Source: Hofstenia miamia (Eukaryota > Xenacoelomorpha > Acoela). Taken from it: a stretch of DNA of 64,000 nucleotides. The DNA lies in NCBI GenBank assembly GCA_004352715.1, contig SCFE01000019.1:2027545-2091544 (forward strand). The letters run 5' to 3'. Positions 43,619 through 57,300 of the stretch are shown here, piece after piece; position 1 is the first letter of the stretch; each line of letters begins with the position of its first letter. The notes beneath the pieces were generated by a model, which saw nothing but the letters and a program-made list of their open reading frames with translations, was not told the DNA's origin and ran no database searches. A program made the position numbers and the translations under genes.

Positions 43619-46600
43619 TATATATAGTGAATAGAGCTGTTCAAAAATTTTTAGGTGGAAAAATTAATCGCCATTAATGGATTTTACATTTTCAAAATGG
43701 CAATTACTTTTGTGATACACTATTAATGTCCATTATTGCGGTTGTTTTACAACTTTAAGTGGTCTTTCCTTAAATATTCAGTTGAATTAGTAATCCATTA
43801 CAAAGCTAGTTTTTGGTTAGATCAGGTTATCTACACAGAGACTATTTTGGGATCAATGCTCATTTGGAAGGTTTAAGATTTGGTTGGGTGGAAAAAAATT
43901 GCTAACAATCACTGTGCTTAGTTGCAGCAATTTTTAATTTGATGGTTTGACAGTACCACGTGTCAAAATGTGCACAGTGAAACAACTATGCATTTGAAAC
44001 ACGGAAATATATGTAATTGATGCTCACTATTTGATTTTTGTCTTTTACAGTGTTTTAGTATGTAAACCTAAAGACATATGGTCAATTTAAATACACACAA
44101 ATATTTGAAGAATTTATATGAAGAATTTCTGCATTATCCTATATATATTAATTTTCCATTAATGGCCATAATTCCCTCCATTACCATTAAGGGATTTTTA
44201 AGTAAATTGTTTTCCATTAAGTTAAAATTAATTTTTGAGCAGCTCTGCCTAGACCAGAAACCCTAAATAACACCACTCAATTGGGGATTTATCACTGCAA
44301 AATTTATTAATTTTGAATAGATTGAGACTGATCTGTAAAATGCTATTCAAACAATTTCAACGGAATAACTGCAATTCCAATAATATCTAGTGGGATTCTC
44401 TTATTTATAGTGTCGAAAGCCTCACTCTGATCAAATAATATTTAAATTGTTTACTTTCCAAAATCCAAGGAATACCATTATGTACATGAATAGGCGCTGT
44501 TTCTGTCAAAAAAACGTTTCTTATATCCTGATAAAATGTGGAATGTCATCAAGTATATTAAGATGTATAAATAGTCGATCAGAAACCGACATTTCAATCA
44601 ATTTGGAAACAAACATGAGATTAGAAATAGTACTATAATTGAATAAATTCGACGAGTCCAAGTTTGCTTTCTTTAACAATGGTTTCACCAATGCATACTT
44701 TGCATGAATAGTAAGCTATCCTGACTGGGGGATCTATTGATAATGAGACTATTAACTGGTAAAATGCTATGCAGCACAGCAAAATCTTTCAATAAAACTG
44801 CTGAATCAAGTGAACTACTTGAAGATTTTGATCGAATAGTTACATTTTTTAGTTCTGCTAGACTTAAATTATACCCTACTCTACTATCTAATCATTCTTC
44901 TCAATTCTATAGAGACTAAATTTTTTTTACATTACAATACTTTATTTAAATTTAAATTTAATAACTATTAATGGAAGTCAAATCGAAAATGAAAAGTGAG
45001 AATATTAGTCAAATGAACTAGATATGTATAGAAGCTATGGCAACTATCTTTGTGTTAAATTACTGATTCCTCAAATCTCTCTATGCAATTCAAAATGTTT
45101 AGCGACTACGTTCCAGTATATAAATGTATACTCTCAGCACACAAAATATTTTCTTTATATTCCTAGTACTCAATCGTGATGGAGGTACGTTTTTCTCGCC
45201 TTTATACTCTATTGGCTTATATGTAGACTGCATTTCAACACTCATACATTATATTTAGGAATCAATTCACAAAGGTGGTGCCAAAGAAAAAGGAAAGAGT
45301 CCTAGTATGGTATGTTTTATGATTATATTTCACTATAGACACAATTTGTATAATTAGCAATTTTTTGATGATCCTGATGGCTTGCTAGATTTACCCTCTA
45401 CTGTGAAACCAGTCATTTGGAAAAGACCGCAAGATTTTCTTTACGATAGACAGCCAGTGATCGTAGAAGACCCATGTACATTGAAATTTGATCTTTTATC
45501 TGCTAATGAGCATCTTGATAACTGTGAAGTATGCACTAAGTGTATATATTAGAAAAATCATTACATGTTTCATTATTTTCATTGAGTTTAAAACATTTTG
45601 TCATTTGATATTCAGCCTAGAGCCCAATTGCTTAAAGCTAAATCAGTTTAGTTATTGTTTTTAACAAATTTTAGGTCATACGCTGGATTATAAGTCAAAT
45701 CACTGCTTTATGGCGTTTGAACAGCATTTGCCCAAACTTTGTTCCAGAATTGTCTGCCGCAAGTTTTGCTGATTTTACTACGTGGAAGCCTTGGGAACAT
45801 ATTTACTCTTTGTGTAAAGTAGGAAAAAGTATGTTATGAACTCATATGCACCGAATATATATATATATATATATATATATNNNNNNNNNNNNNNNNNNNN
45901 NNNNNNNNNNNNNNNNNNNNNNNNNNNNNNNNNNNNNNNNNNNNNNNNNNNNNNNNNNNNNNNNNNNNNNNNNNNNNNNNNNNNNNNNNNNNNNNNNNNN
46001 NNNNNNNNNNNNNNNNNNNNNNNNNNNNNNNNNNNNNNNNNNNNNNNNNNNNNNNNNNNNNNNNNNNNNNNNNNNNNNNNNNNNNNNNNNNNNNNNNNNN
46101 NNNNNNNNNNNNNNNNNNNNNNNNNNNNNNNNNNNNNNNNNNNNNNNNNNNNNNNNNNNNNNNNNNNNNNNNNNNNNNNNNNNNNNNNNNNNNNNNNNNN
46201 NNNNNNNNNNNNNNNNNNNNNNNNNNNNNNNNNNNNNNNNNNNNNNNNNNNNNNNNNNNNNNNTATATACATGCATATACATATAACAAGACTGTGTATT
46301 GTGCGAGAAGTGGGTGCAATAGGAATTTATAGTTGGCTGTACAGCATAGTGCATTCTTTCTGTTGTGTGCTGTTGCAATTTCAGCAGTCTACGACAATCG
46401 TCCACTTTTCTCAAGTTCTTTTTTCTGATTACTTAATAGCAAGTCGTTGTTGCAAAAATTAAAATGTTTCACTGTAACAACACAATGCCAGTTGAACAAC
46501 GGAAACAATGGACATTTCTTGTTCAACAGAAGGAAAATCCTAACAGTGGAACTTAATCTATGCCAGCAGGTCATTTAGTGGCACAAACGTTCCAAGGAGG

Positions 46601-47017
46601 AAGTGAGACTGTTGAAGATGACTTCAGCAGTTGGAGGCAAGACAGAAACAAAGAAAGTTTGAAACAGAAAGATTTGAGCTGTCACTATAATACTGCAAGA
46701 CTTACTGCAAGTTTGCTTAGTGTAAGCAGGAGAGTGTGGAATTCCTTGCCAAAAAATAACATTGCTGCTTTGGAGCAATCCCTTTACTCCCCTGATCTGG
46801 TTCCCTGTGAATTTTTTGTTTTCCAAGCTCAAAAGAACCATTAAGGAGCAAGATTTGAGAGATAGAACGCATAAAAAGTTCCGTAAAGAAAAGGTTTTTA
46901 AGATGGCAAAATGCGTTGAACTAAGGGGAATAATGGGAAGGGATATGTTTTAGATTAAGTTCATCATTTGAAATATGATAGCTATGTGAACAGTCTTGTT
47001 AATTTTCAAACAGACAT

Positions 47018-47072
<55 letters not shown>

Positions 47073-48266
47073 TTAGATGATATTTTGCTAAGACTTAGCA
47101 TATTATGAAAGATTTATTCCGCAAACATGTTTCGCTACATACGTATAGCTTCGTCAGAGCATATAGAGTATAGAGGGAAAGTTTAGAAAAGTTTAAGAAT
47201 GCTAACATGGTTTAATTGTCTATTTAAAAGTTTTTTACGTTGTTGTTTGATTAATAATGCTTCAGTGATCTTGGTATGTTTGTTCTTTGTTAATATTTTA
47301 AAATGATCTTTTGTTGCTTGGTGATGATGTAAGTAAATTTCTGATGTTAGGTGACCTCTTAGGTGTTCTTTAATCAACCAATACAGGATTGTACATTCCA
47401 TATGAATCATACTGCACTACAAGATACAAAATTAATACTATTAGAACATTGATTAATCGAATATTTACAACATCATCAAATTACAAGAATCTTACAGAAG
47501 CGACTGATAAACTTTTTTCAATCTTAACTAATAATGGCTATCCTCACCATCTAATAAAAAAATGCTTGGATAAATATTTTATTAACAACAAATTAAAGGA
47601 CAACAATGATAAAACTAAAAACATTTATTGGAATTTACCTTATATTAAAGAACGACAATCATATATCGAACACCAACTTAAAAGAATCAACAAAAAATTA
47701 AAGATATATGAAACTAAGATAATTCCAACATTTACAACAACTAAGACCTCAAACTTTTTCTCAAACAAAGATCCGATCCCAATGCTCTTGTCTTCNNNNN
47801 NNNNNNNNNNNNNNNNNNNNNNNNNNNNNNNNNNNNNNNNNNNNNNNNNNNNNNNNNNNNNNNNNNNNNNNNNNNNNNNNNNNNNNNNNNNNNNNNNNNN
47901 NNNNNNNNNNNNNNNNNNNNNNNNNNNNNNNNNNNNNNNNNNNNNNNNNNNNNNNNNNNNNNNNNNNNNNNNNNNNNNNNNNNNNNNNNNNNNNNNNNNN
48001 NNNNNNNNNNNNNNNNNNNNNNNNNNNNNNNNNNNNNNNNNNNNNNNNNNNNNNNNNNNNNNNNNNNNNNNNNNNNNNNNNNNNNNNNNNNNNNNNNNNN
48101 NNNNNNNNNNNNNNNNNNNNNNNNNNNNNNNNNNNNNNNNNNNNNNNNNNNNNNNNNNNNNNNNNNNNNNNNNNNNNNNNNNNNNNNNNNNNNNNNNNNN
48201 NNNNNNNNNNNNNCACTGACGAAGCTATACGTATGTAGCGAAACATGTTTGCGGAATAAATCTTTC

Positions 48267-48303
<37 letters not shown>

Positions 48304-51300
48304 GTGACGTATGGGTACGGGTGTTTACGGTGCGTATCCAATTTTAACAATCAATACCCGTTGTTAAGAACAGTTGCGCACAATTTTTCGGACATGGGTA
48401 AGTTTTCCATTCTACATTTTGCATTATGCTTTTTCAAAAGCATAAATTATGTATAAAGTTTTAAACAAATTAACAGATAATGAATGTGAGTAAGATTGGA
48501 ATTTTTTTGCAGATTTTTAAATTGTGTAGTTGTAGTAAAGTAAAGGTGTGTAAGTGTAAAAGAATTCGCGTAGGTGTAAGAAAGACACCTTCACCTTTAC
48601 AAAAAGTAACAAAATTTACAGTCTAGCGAAGTAACTGCCAAAGCAAAGTACCACATACATGTATGTAAAGAATCAATATTCCCCATGGTACCGCACTACT
48701 AATTGCAATTCATTATTCGTCGTTACTAATGTATTTTAATGTATGTATAAAAACGAAATCCTTTTTCTACTCTCGGTTTTTAGTTGCTCGGATATTTGAG
48801 TACATAAAAATTCTAATGTACCTGGGATAGGTATATTGCATTACAATGTGTCAGTCTTATTTAAAATCTTGTGTGCTTGCATTTAATGGTTACATTTTGC
48901 ATCATTTGCTCGTTTGTTATTTGTAACACATTTAGCTCCCCACGTGCCGCTATATAATCCTTATGGAAAATATGCTGTTCGGCTGTTTTGGTTAGGAACC
49001 TGGCGAAAAATTATGGTTGATGATAGTCTTCCATTTGATGCCGAGGATCGCTTACTTTTGCCAGCAACAAGCAATCCTTATGAACTCTGGCCGATTTTAC
49101 TATCAAAGGCACTTATAAAGGTCTTGTCTTTAGAGTAAGTGATTCCAGGATTTCTCGTTTTATATCTTATTTAGTTATTCTGGTGGTAGTTACACGAGTG
49201 AATTTGGTGATGGCAGTATTATACACTGTTTAACTGGATGGCTGCCCGAGCCCATTCCAATAATGTAAGTATCTTTATTGTTTATTCTTTGAAAATGTTT
49301 AACAACAGGTTAATCCTTTATGCGAACGACATAGACAGATGTGAATTAGATGTATTATCCTCTGTGAATTTTTTCTTTATTATGAATAATACGCTTTGAT
49401 TGTAAAATTTCCAACTCTCGGAATTAATATTTTTTGGAAAAAAAGTGCCAAAAAATATACACCTCATGGCAAAAAAAATGGCCACTGAAAAATCATATGT
49501 TACCAATATGCTTGAATAAATATGACAACAAAAATTCAATGAAACGACGGTAAATGAACACACTACACACAGGTAATTCAGTTTTCCAATAGAGCTCCAT
49601 TTTTTTCTATGCAGCACTCCAAACGTCCAGAAATTGAAGACATCAAATTTCTTCTTACTTCTGGGATTATCTCGTGCTCTTCATTTTGGTCAAAATCGAT
49701 CAATTCCAGTTTAGTTTTTGGCATTTTTTTCTTGATAATAGTTTTCAAGATATTCCAAACGTTCTCTACTGGATTAATATCCGGGGAATTTGGCGGCCAT
49801 TGCAAGATTTGGATAGAATTTTCCTAAAAAAACTCACAAGTTTGCCTTGATGTGTGAGTAGTTGCGCAATCCTACTCCAAAATCTACCCATCTGGATAAA
49901 CCAAGTTAGCATGCTCGGTAGCAAATTTCTGGACGATCTGGCAATATTTTTTACTGTTCCAAAATTAATAGGTAAAAACTTCGATATTAAAGAGCACCCC
50001 AAAGCATGATGGGGGGGACTTTGGAAGCGGCTTTTGCCCGGGGAATCCAAAAAGCCACCTTATTCCAAAAGAGCTGGATCATACATTCGTCAGATAAGAA
50101 GAAATTCTCAAATTGAATGCTTTTCCAGCAGGAAGTGAACTCCAAACGTTTTCCGTAATTTGAGGAAATTTTTCGCAGTTGTTTAGTAACCCCAGCAATC
50201 TTTAAGGTTCTGTATACAGTTGACTGGTAAAACCTGGATCCCTGTCTTCTAAACGGAAACTTCTTGTACCTGTTTTGTTGAAAATGCCGGATTTTTCAAG
50301 GCAAATTTCGAAAGTCGCCTTTTCTCATTTCCAATGATTTTTAGGGTCGCCCACTTATGCGCTCTCTTTGTAACGTCCAACCTTCTTCCAATTTTTTAAT
50401 ATTCCAACGAAAAGTTCTGCCGTTCATTGCAGAACATGGCTGCAAAAATTCACAGTCCTTTGACATATGCTTGTATAGAAATTCAAGTGTGTATCACTTT
50501 GATTGCTTCATAGCAGTTGCGGGAGGCAAAATTAACTGTTGACTGGTACTTGACAGATAATCGTATTGTGTGTGCTACGTATTGAATCTTGGGACGTTTT
50601 TCTACCATTTTTGTTCTGAGAAATACCTTGTTAAAGAATTATTCGTGTTTTACAATCTACAGGCCATGGCAATTATGTATATATTGAATTCCTACATCAC
50701 GTGTAGCATAAACGCGTTCGGCCCCAACAACAATGAGGATCAATTTATTTCAATAATTTAATGTAGTTCAATAATTCCCTTGATTCTGCCTTTTAAATTT
50801 AGGTCTAGCTATGTAGATCAACTTTGGGAACTTTTGAAAAAGTCCGTTCCAGAATTCAAGCTTCCAGATCCAAATGAAGTGAAGCCTGTTAATACTAATT
50901 CCTCGAGTGATGGGGAACCTTCTGTAGAAAGCACAAACAATGGTAAAAAAGAAAAATTTGAAGAAGTCCAAGCGAAGGAGGCACCCAAGAAACGTAAGTG
51001 ACTTAGAGCGCAATTCTAATTCTAAGATTGATGTGGACAATCTTATAAATCATTGCTGTATGCCTTATTCTTTTTTTAATCTCATTTCATTTAATAGCAA
51101 TTGACATTTCTAATTTTAGCCAAGGATCCTAAAAAAGACAAGGACAAGCGTAAGTATATCATTTTTTAAATAAGTAGAGCGAAAAACATTTGCCTAAAAA
51201 GCTTATTTAAGAAGAGCACTACGGGGAAGAAACTAGTATCCAGTGTTTAGAGAAGAGAGAGATTAGTTGCTAAGATGTTTAATAAGATTGCATTATATAT

Positions 51301-54300
51301 TCTTAACCCGGAGAGTTTAAAAGCGCTCATTATGTTTGCTGCGTTTACAGTGCTCTTTTTAGATTTGGAAATACCTACAAAATAGTTAATGTCGTTTTAT
51401 ACAATTGTGAAATTCCAATTTAGACTAATGAAATCGGTTAGTTTATGTTTATCTAAATCTGCTTGTTCACAACCTAATTATGAGTTAAGTTGACAATTAC
51501 ACTGTATTTAAATTTTTGAAGCTTTCGAAACATGTCTTGAGTCCTGCAAATGATAATTCGCCCTACTTATCTGTATTATATTTAAGAAACTTACTTCAAA
51601 ATTTGTGATTAGTGTCTAATCACAACGTATCATATGTCGCAGATGGTTTGGGTTCTTTGCCTAAAATTGGCGTAAAGAACCATGGTAATTCACTGAAGCA
51701 GCAGCAGTGGCAGACATCTAGTGCATCACTAGCCGTGTCTGAAGCCACTGCTCACTCTAAAGGTTTGTCAGCACGTACTTAGCTTGTAGGCCATCTTCAC
51801 ATTAAATAGAAGCACCATAGTAGTAAACTCTTTCCATTCTTCCATACATTTTCAATCATAGCTGTGCATTCCTAAGAAAGACTACGAAATATGCTCATTT
51901 GTTTTGTCAATGTTTCACATTATATCCTGATTGGTAACCAAGTTTGAAATCACTTTTGTGTTGAATATGAACTGCTCATAATTGGAGTTAGAGGCCGCTC
52001 TAAGCCATATTAATCACTACGTCGGTTTGTTACTAGGCCGAATTTACGAGTTAGCCTCTTACAATTGTGTTGTATTTTATCAATTCAATTCCTATTTACA
52101 TTATCAAGGTAATTCACAAGTTCAGTATGCAATTGTACTAGTTTATGAAATTTGAGAGTTATCGAAATAGTAGGTTCATATGATTAACACTTTTTTATAA
52201 GCGTTTTCTATTTTCTCAAAACCTAGGTTATATCAGAAATATTTTAGTAGTAAATTTGCAAGGCGAAGAACTTTAAATATTAGTAAAAGATTGAATTTGC
52301 CATGATACTAAAATGGGTACTAGGCAAATTGCTGTGTACATTTATATTTGTATAAATCGTACACTCTTATTAGAACTGCCAAAGTTACTATAAATGTGTA
52401 TGCTTAGCATTTAGAAAACATATTGTCCACAAGCCCGTAGCCATGAATTTGAATTTGGAGGTTCTGAGAGGTTCAGCAAACAGCATGGATTCATGTAAAG
52501 CATGTTAATTTAATGTTTTTTCCAAAATAAGAAAATTACTATTTTATTAAAAAAATTTTAACTATAAGAAAGAAATTTCTGAACATATAGATTGTCAAAT
52601 AAAAAACTGGGTTTTTGTTTTATAGAAAATTTAAAAAAGTGTTTTTAGTTCCGTAATGTTTATATATTTGAGTGGAATGAGTAACAAATATTAGTTTAAG
52701 TAATGGCAACTGTTATTTAAATATAGTTTCCATCATTTTCAACAATTTTGTTGAGATCAACAATCAGTTCCTCCAAAGCCCTACTCATTCGATGACGAGT
52801 GAAATAAGGCATTTGCTCGTCCAAAAATGTAACATCTTCCCTGTCAGCAAAATTACCGGTTCGAAGTGATTCTAATCTTGCAAAGAGATACCGATCACAA
52901 AGATTAGTGTCAGACGAGTACGGTAGTTGCTTGACTAATTTGATGAAATTATCTGTTAGATGAGTTGTTGTCGCTCTTGAGGTGTGGGGCCTGGCGTTGT
53001 CTTGAACGAACACCATGTTTTGTTGTTGAATACCACGTGGGTGATCTTCAATAAAGGTAACCATGTTCTTCAAGACGGTTATATATCTTTCAGAATCAAT
53101 GCTTTCATTTCGTTCAAGTACCTCATAGTGATGTTGGTCACGTAAGCTAATTGCAACATTTTAAAAGAAAATACGCAGTTTTTTATGGGACAACCTATAT
53201 TTACAAAATCATGGGGATGAGATCAAAAGTTCATGTTGGAAAGTGTCCAAAAATTCTCAGCCTGTTCTCATTGAATAAAACGAATTCATTTGTAGTTTAA
53301 ATGAGATTGTGTCATACTAGTTATTGGCAAAAATATTTACCCAATTCAAGCCCTTACTCTACAATATTTGAGGTGGCTTCAGCCCTAACAAGCTCCCACC
53401 TGTCTACTGATATCATTAGCAATCACATATCGTCAGTAAAGTAGTTATTTAATGTAAATATTAAAACTTATAAAGATATTCTAATTTAAACGTGCAAAAG
53501 ATACATCTATGACTTTTTTACTTCAAAACAGGGCAGCTAAAATATTTTTCAACTTGAAAAATATATCTAATCTTAATTTAACAATGCAATTTTCCAGTCG
53601 GAATTTACATTGATTTATAAATTTACTATCTAATTTTAGCTACAGAGTCTGTTAAGCCTGATAAGCCTCAAGTAGTGGTGTTCTGTAGTTATGACAATCC
53701 ACCAAAACTTCCCAAATTCGTTTCAAGATATGCTGAAATTGTAAGTAGTTTCGCTATAATTCAAATCATTTAGAGTTTCGAGGCATCTCCATTGAATAAT
53801 ATCCGTAAGATTAAATGATGTTATTAAATTGTAATGGATTCCAAGTATGCATATTTTATGAAATTCACATGCAAATCCAAATCATGAAATTCTTACTTAT
53901 GCCTTATTATAGAAAGTAATTCAGTGACAAAAATCAAGCAGAAAATCTCAATTCCCATACATAGCTATTACAAGGGTTGCTTAGTGTTATGTAGCAATCC
54001 ACGATCTACTGCATTCATTTTATGCCTTTTAACGTTGTTCCTTGAAAATGCATTCTGATAGTAATTAAAACAGTTTAATTATAAATGGTGATATGTAGAC
54101 TAGCGTTATTTCATGGACAGTAAAAGGGACGTTAGGATCTTATGGTATAATGGATCTTAAAAATGTTTCTAAATATTATTCAAGCTTCATTATTGTTTTT
54201 TTAAAATATATTTATGCTACAGTATCTCTAGCGCAAAAATTTATGTTGATTCTATGCACTAAATTTTTTATAACAGAATGTTGAATTTTAGTCGAATCTT

Positions 54301-57300
54301 TCTGAAAGACTGCGTTCATGTGGGTTGTCACATTTAATGCCACATCCATTGATGGTAACGCGGACGCGCTCCTGTCCGCTGGAGCCTCTTCCTGTGCCTC
54401 CACCTGTCCCTGCGTGGAAACTTATTCGTCCAAGGAAGAAACGAGTTACGCCATCGGATGAAGCGAAAGGTTGAATTTCGTGATTAGATCGTATGCATTT
54501 GAAATAGAGGCAATTGCGAGTGATGCATTGTGCCGTTTATGGGAGCATCCGTACATATAGTAAAAATTCATTAGTGTAAATTCGTTCAATAACAATACGT
54601 TAGAACAATATAAAACAGCATTGAGAGTTTTTCTCTGATCTAATTAGCTACTACTTAAAGATACTTTACGTACAAGTTTTCACATATATTTATAAAATGC
54701 ACAGGTACATTATGTTTACAAGAATTTGCGCTTAAGTATCTATTGAAAAAGTGATTGAACAATTATTAGCCACAAGCATAAATAAATAAATAAATAAATA
54801 TATATACATACAGCTACCATGACAATTGATTAATATTTAAAATTTTTATTGGGAAAGTGTTTTTATGAGGCTCTATAATTGGTAACTATTAAACTATGCA
54901 ATCGAATGTCTTCTTATATTCCTTGATAATATAAAATTATTAATGTCTTTTAGTGGAAGAAGAACCTTTACCCGAGCAATGGATTGAAATTTCCTCTCCT
55001 TTTATTAACTACAAGGTCTATCCCATCGATGTCCCTAAGGAATCCGCGTAAGTATCTCGTCTCTACTTTTTTCATAATTCAAATTTCGCTGTTCCCAAAA
55101 TTTGACATTTAGTAACAATTCTTGCCCTGAGCCTGAAATTGAAACGTAAGTTGTGCAATCAATCACCCTAGTTTACTTTTCAGTATATCTTAGAAACTTC
55201 ATTAGTACTTGCGTATAACAACAGTAGGTTAATTTAATAGTTAGATTTTTATTTAAGACGTCTAATTTACATTAAAGGTTCGAACATGCCAAGGAAAACG
55301 TTGCCATTCGAAAGATTAGTGTGAAAAAATTTTCCATAAGTCTTCATTCAGATTTTCAATTCATCTTCGGTTTAGCTAAACTAGATTTAATAAGATTTTC
55401 AATGATATTAAAACCCCATCTTATTAGTAATTTAAAACTTTTGCTATGCTACTAAAGTCGAGGGATGTTTCCAAGATAGTTTTGCTTGAATTCGTTGTAA
55501 TGCTTAATTACCATCTAGAAGACGTCAACGAAGTTCATCAACTGGAAAGAGTCGTGCCATTGCTACTGAATCAGTTCCAGAGGTAGATGAGACTTTTGAT
55601 GTAAATGAACCTTCTGCGAATGATGAAAAAGTTTCTAATGCTGGTTCGGTGGATAAGGAAGATCTTCATTCACCTGTAAGTAATTATTCTTTAAACATCA
55701 ATATGCATATTTTACTTAAATATTGTGATTCTCGTTTATATGAATAGTATGTGTAGTGAATTGAAACCTTGAATGTTGCTTCCTGCTATCTACACGTGTT
55801 GATAGCATTTTCGTAATTTCTTTCTTTGGAAGTGAATCATCACTTATTTATAATTTGCTACAGAATTGGTTTCTAATTTGCATAAATACATACAATGCAA
55901 ATTTGATCTATTGAATGTTACCAAGCATTTGAAATTAAGGGCTAGTTTATAACCTTCAATACACCACAAACATAGTCGCGTTGTATACTAAATGTTCTCT
56001 TATTTTTAATCATCTAACTTGTATCGTTCTGAGAATATATCTGTTAGTGTGTGTTCTAGCATATGGAAGTACATTTTGACAATGTGTTTTTGAATCTGCG
56101 AGAGGCTAATGTTGGGTTCTGTGTTTGTCTGTCTTAGAGGGTATGTAGATCTTGAATGAGTATTTCATTTAGATTTTACGAATTTCTGATCGATAGAGCC
56201 GAACATCAATATTTTGTTTAGGAAATCAGCTGCTTTCTTAACAACATGCTGCTCAGTAAACATCTGCTAAGTTTGACATACAACAACACTTTGACTGTCA
56301 GAAATGTCATACAACTTACTCATTTTTTAATCTAGACAACAAACACAATTGAAGTAGGGCATGTGTGGAACCCAGGATGTATTGTGTTAGCATAACATTT
56401 ACCTCAAAATAAGTTTTCATTAGCACTATCACTGTTCAATCTATATTTGATTTCATAACAACGCTAAGCCCCTTGTTCGCACGAGCTTACGATTCGCTCC
56501 GGATCTGTCTTAAAAAAATAATCACGATATATTGAATGTTAATGTACCGCAATTGTTCCAAATTCAAACTTTACAATTTTATATTGAAAGGGGAAATGAC
56601 ATTCATAAACAATCAATAAATTAAATGTGAAGTGAGTTTTGTAAAGCAGTTGATAAAAATTTACCTTTTGATCTGACATTGTCTTACGATACCGTTTCCT
56701 TATGTCAATGATAACGTATCATTCCACAAAGCAAGCTTGTAATATTATAGAGGTGTTTGAGGTGCATTGTTTTTAATATTGTATTGACAAATTTTGTATA
56801 ATTCATTACTTTTCAGTCTCCAAAGCCTCATATTCCTGTCAGCCCTGTCGATTTTTCGGCGGAAGAGACCAAACGAATGACATCAAAAGATACCATTACA
56901 TCCGACAGAAAGGTTTGAAGTTATAACTTTCTAACTACAAAGTCAGCATTTATACAACACCAATTAGTATTTCCCGTTGATATTACAAAAATGGTTAGAT
57001 AGTAGTTTTGTGTTTCACTTTAAAATCAAGTTGCAAGTGAATTGAAGTTTATAGAAAATTTAAATATTCGTATGAGCAATTTGCAGTAAATATAGAAAAA
57101 ACCTGAATCTAATTTACCATTCATAAATATTACAATTTTAAATGTTATATTAACTTTTAGTTTACTAAAAAAGTAAGTTTTTTGTTCTTTTGATTTTACA
57201 CTCATTCCAACTAATGGAATACAATATACAACATTGTATGCTCTTTGCATTTCCTATTATAACAAGTACACGACTATTTTTATTCTGTATGATCACTGAT

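Larger units (their letters stand above)
47101..48272. mobile_element. Penelope-like elements, two 5'-truncated copies head to head
   Basis: About 57 bp at 47101-47157 is the exact reverse complement of 48216-48272, so the unit is bounded by inverted repeats. Minus-strand sequence from about 47400 down to 47183 encodes the end of a GIY-YIG endonuclease. Plus-strand sequence from about 47389 encodes the end of a Penelope RT, running into the gap (47796-48213) where its endonuclease should be. The two copies therefore point outward from a junction near 47390. Both outer ends run into TA repeats. Penelope elements typically carry such long-terminal-like repeats in inverted or tandem arrangement. 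Confidence 0.75.

Noticed and set aside
47101-48272. An IS-like or cut-and-paste DNA transposon (because of inverted ends)
   Set aside because: Internal coding is Penelope RT and GIY-YIG type, and inverted terminal repeats are normal for rearranged Penelope copies.
49440-50580. Exact ends of the Tc1-like relic
   Set aside because: A possible left end exists near 49490, but no matching right inverted repeat or TA duplication could be confirmed.
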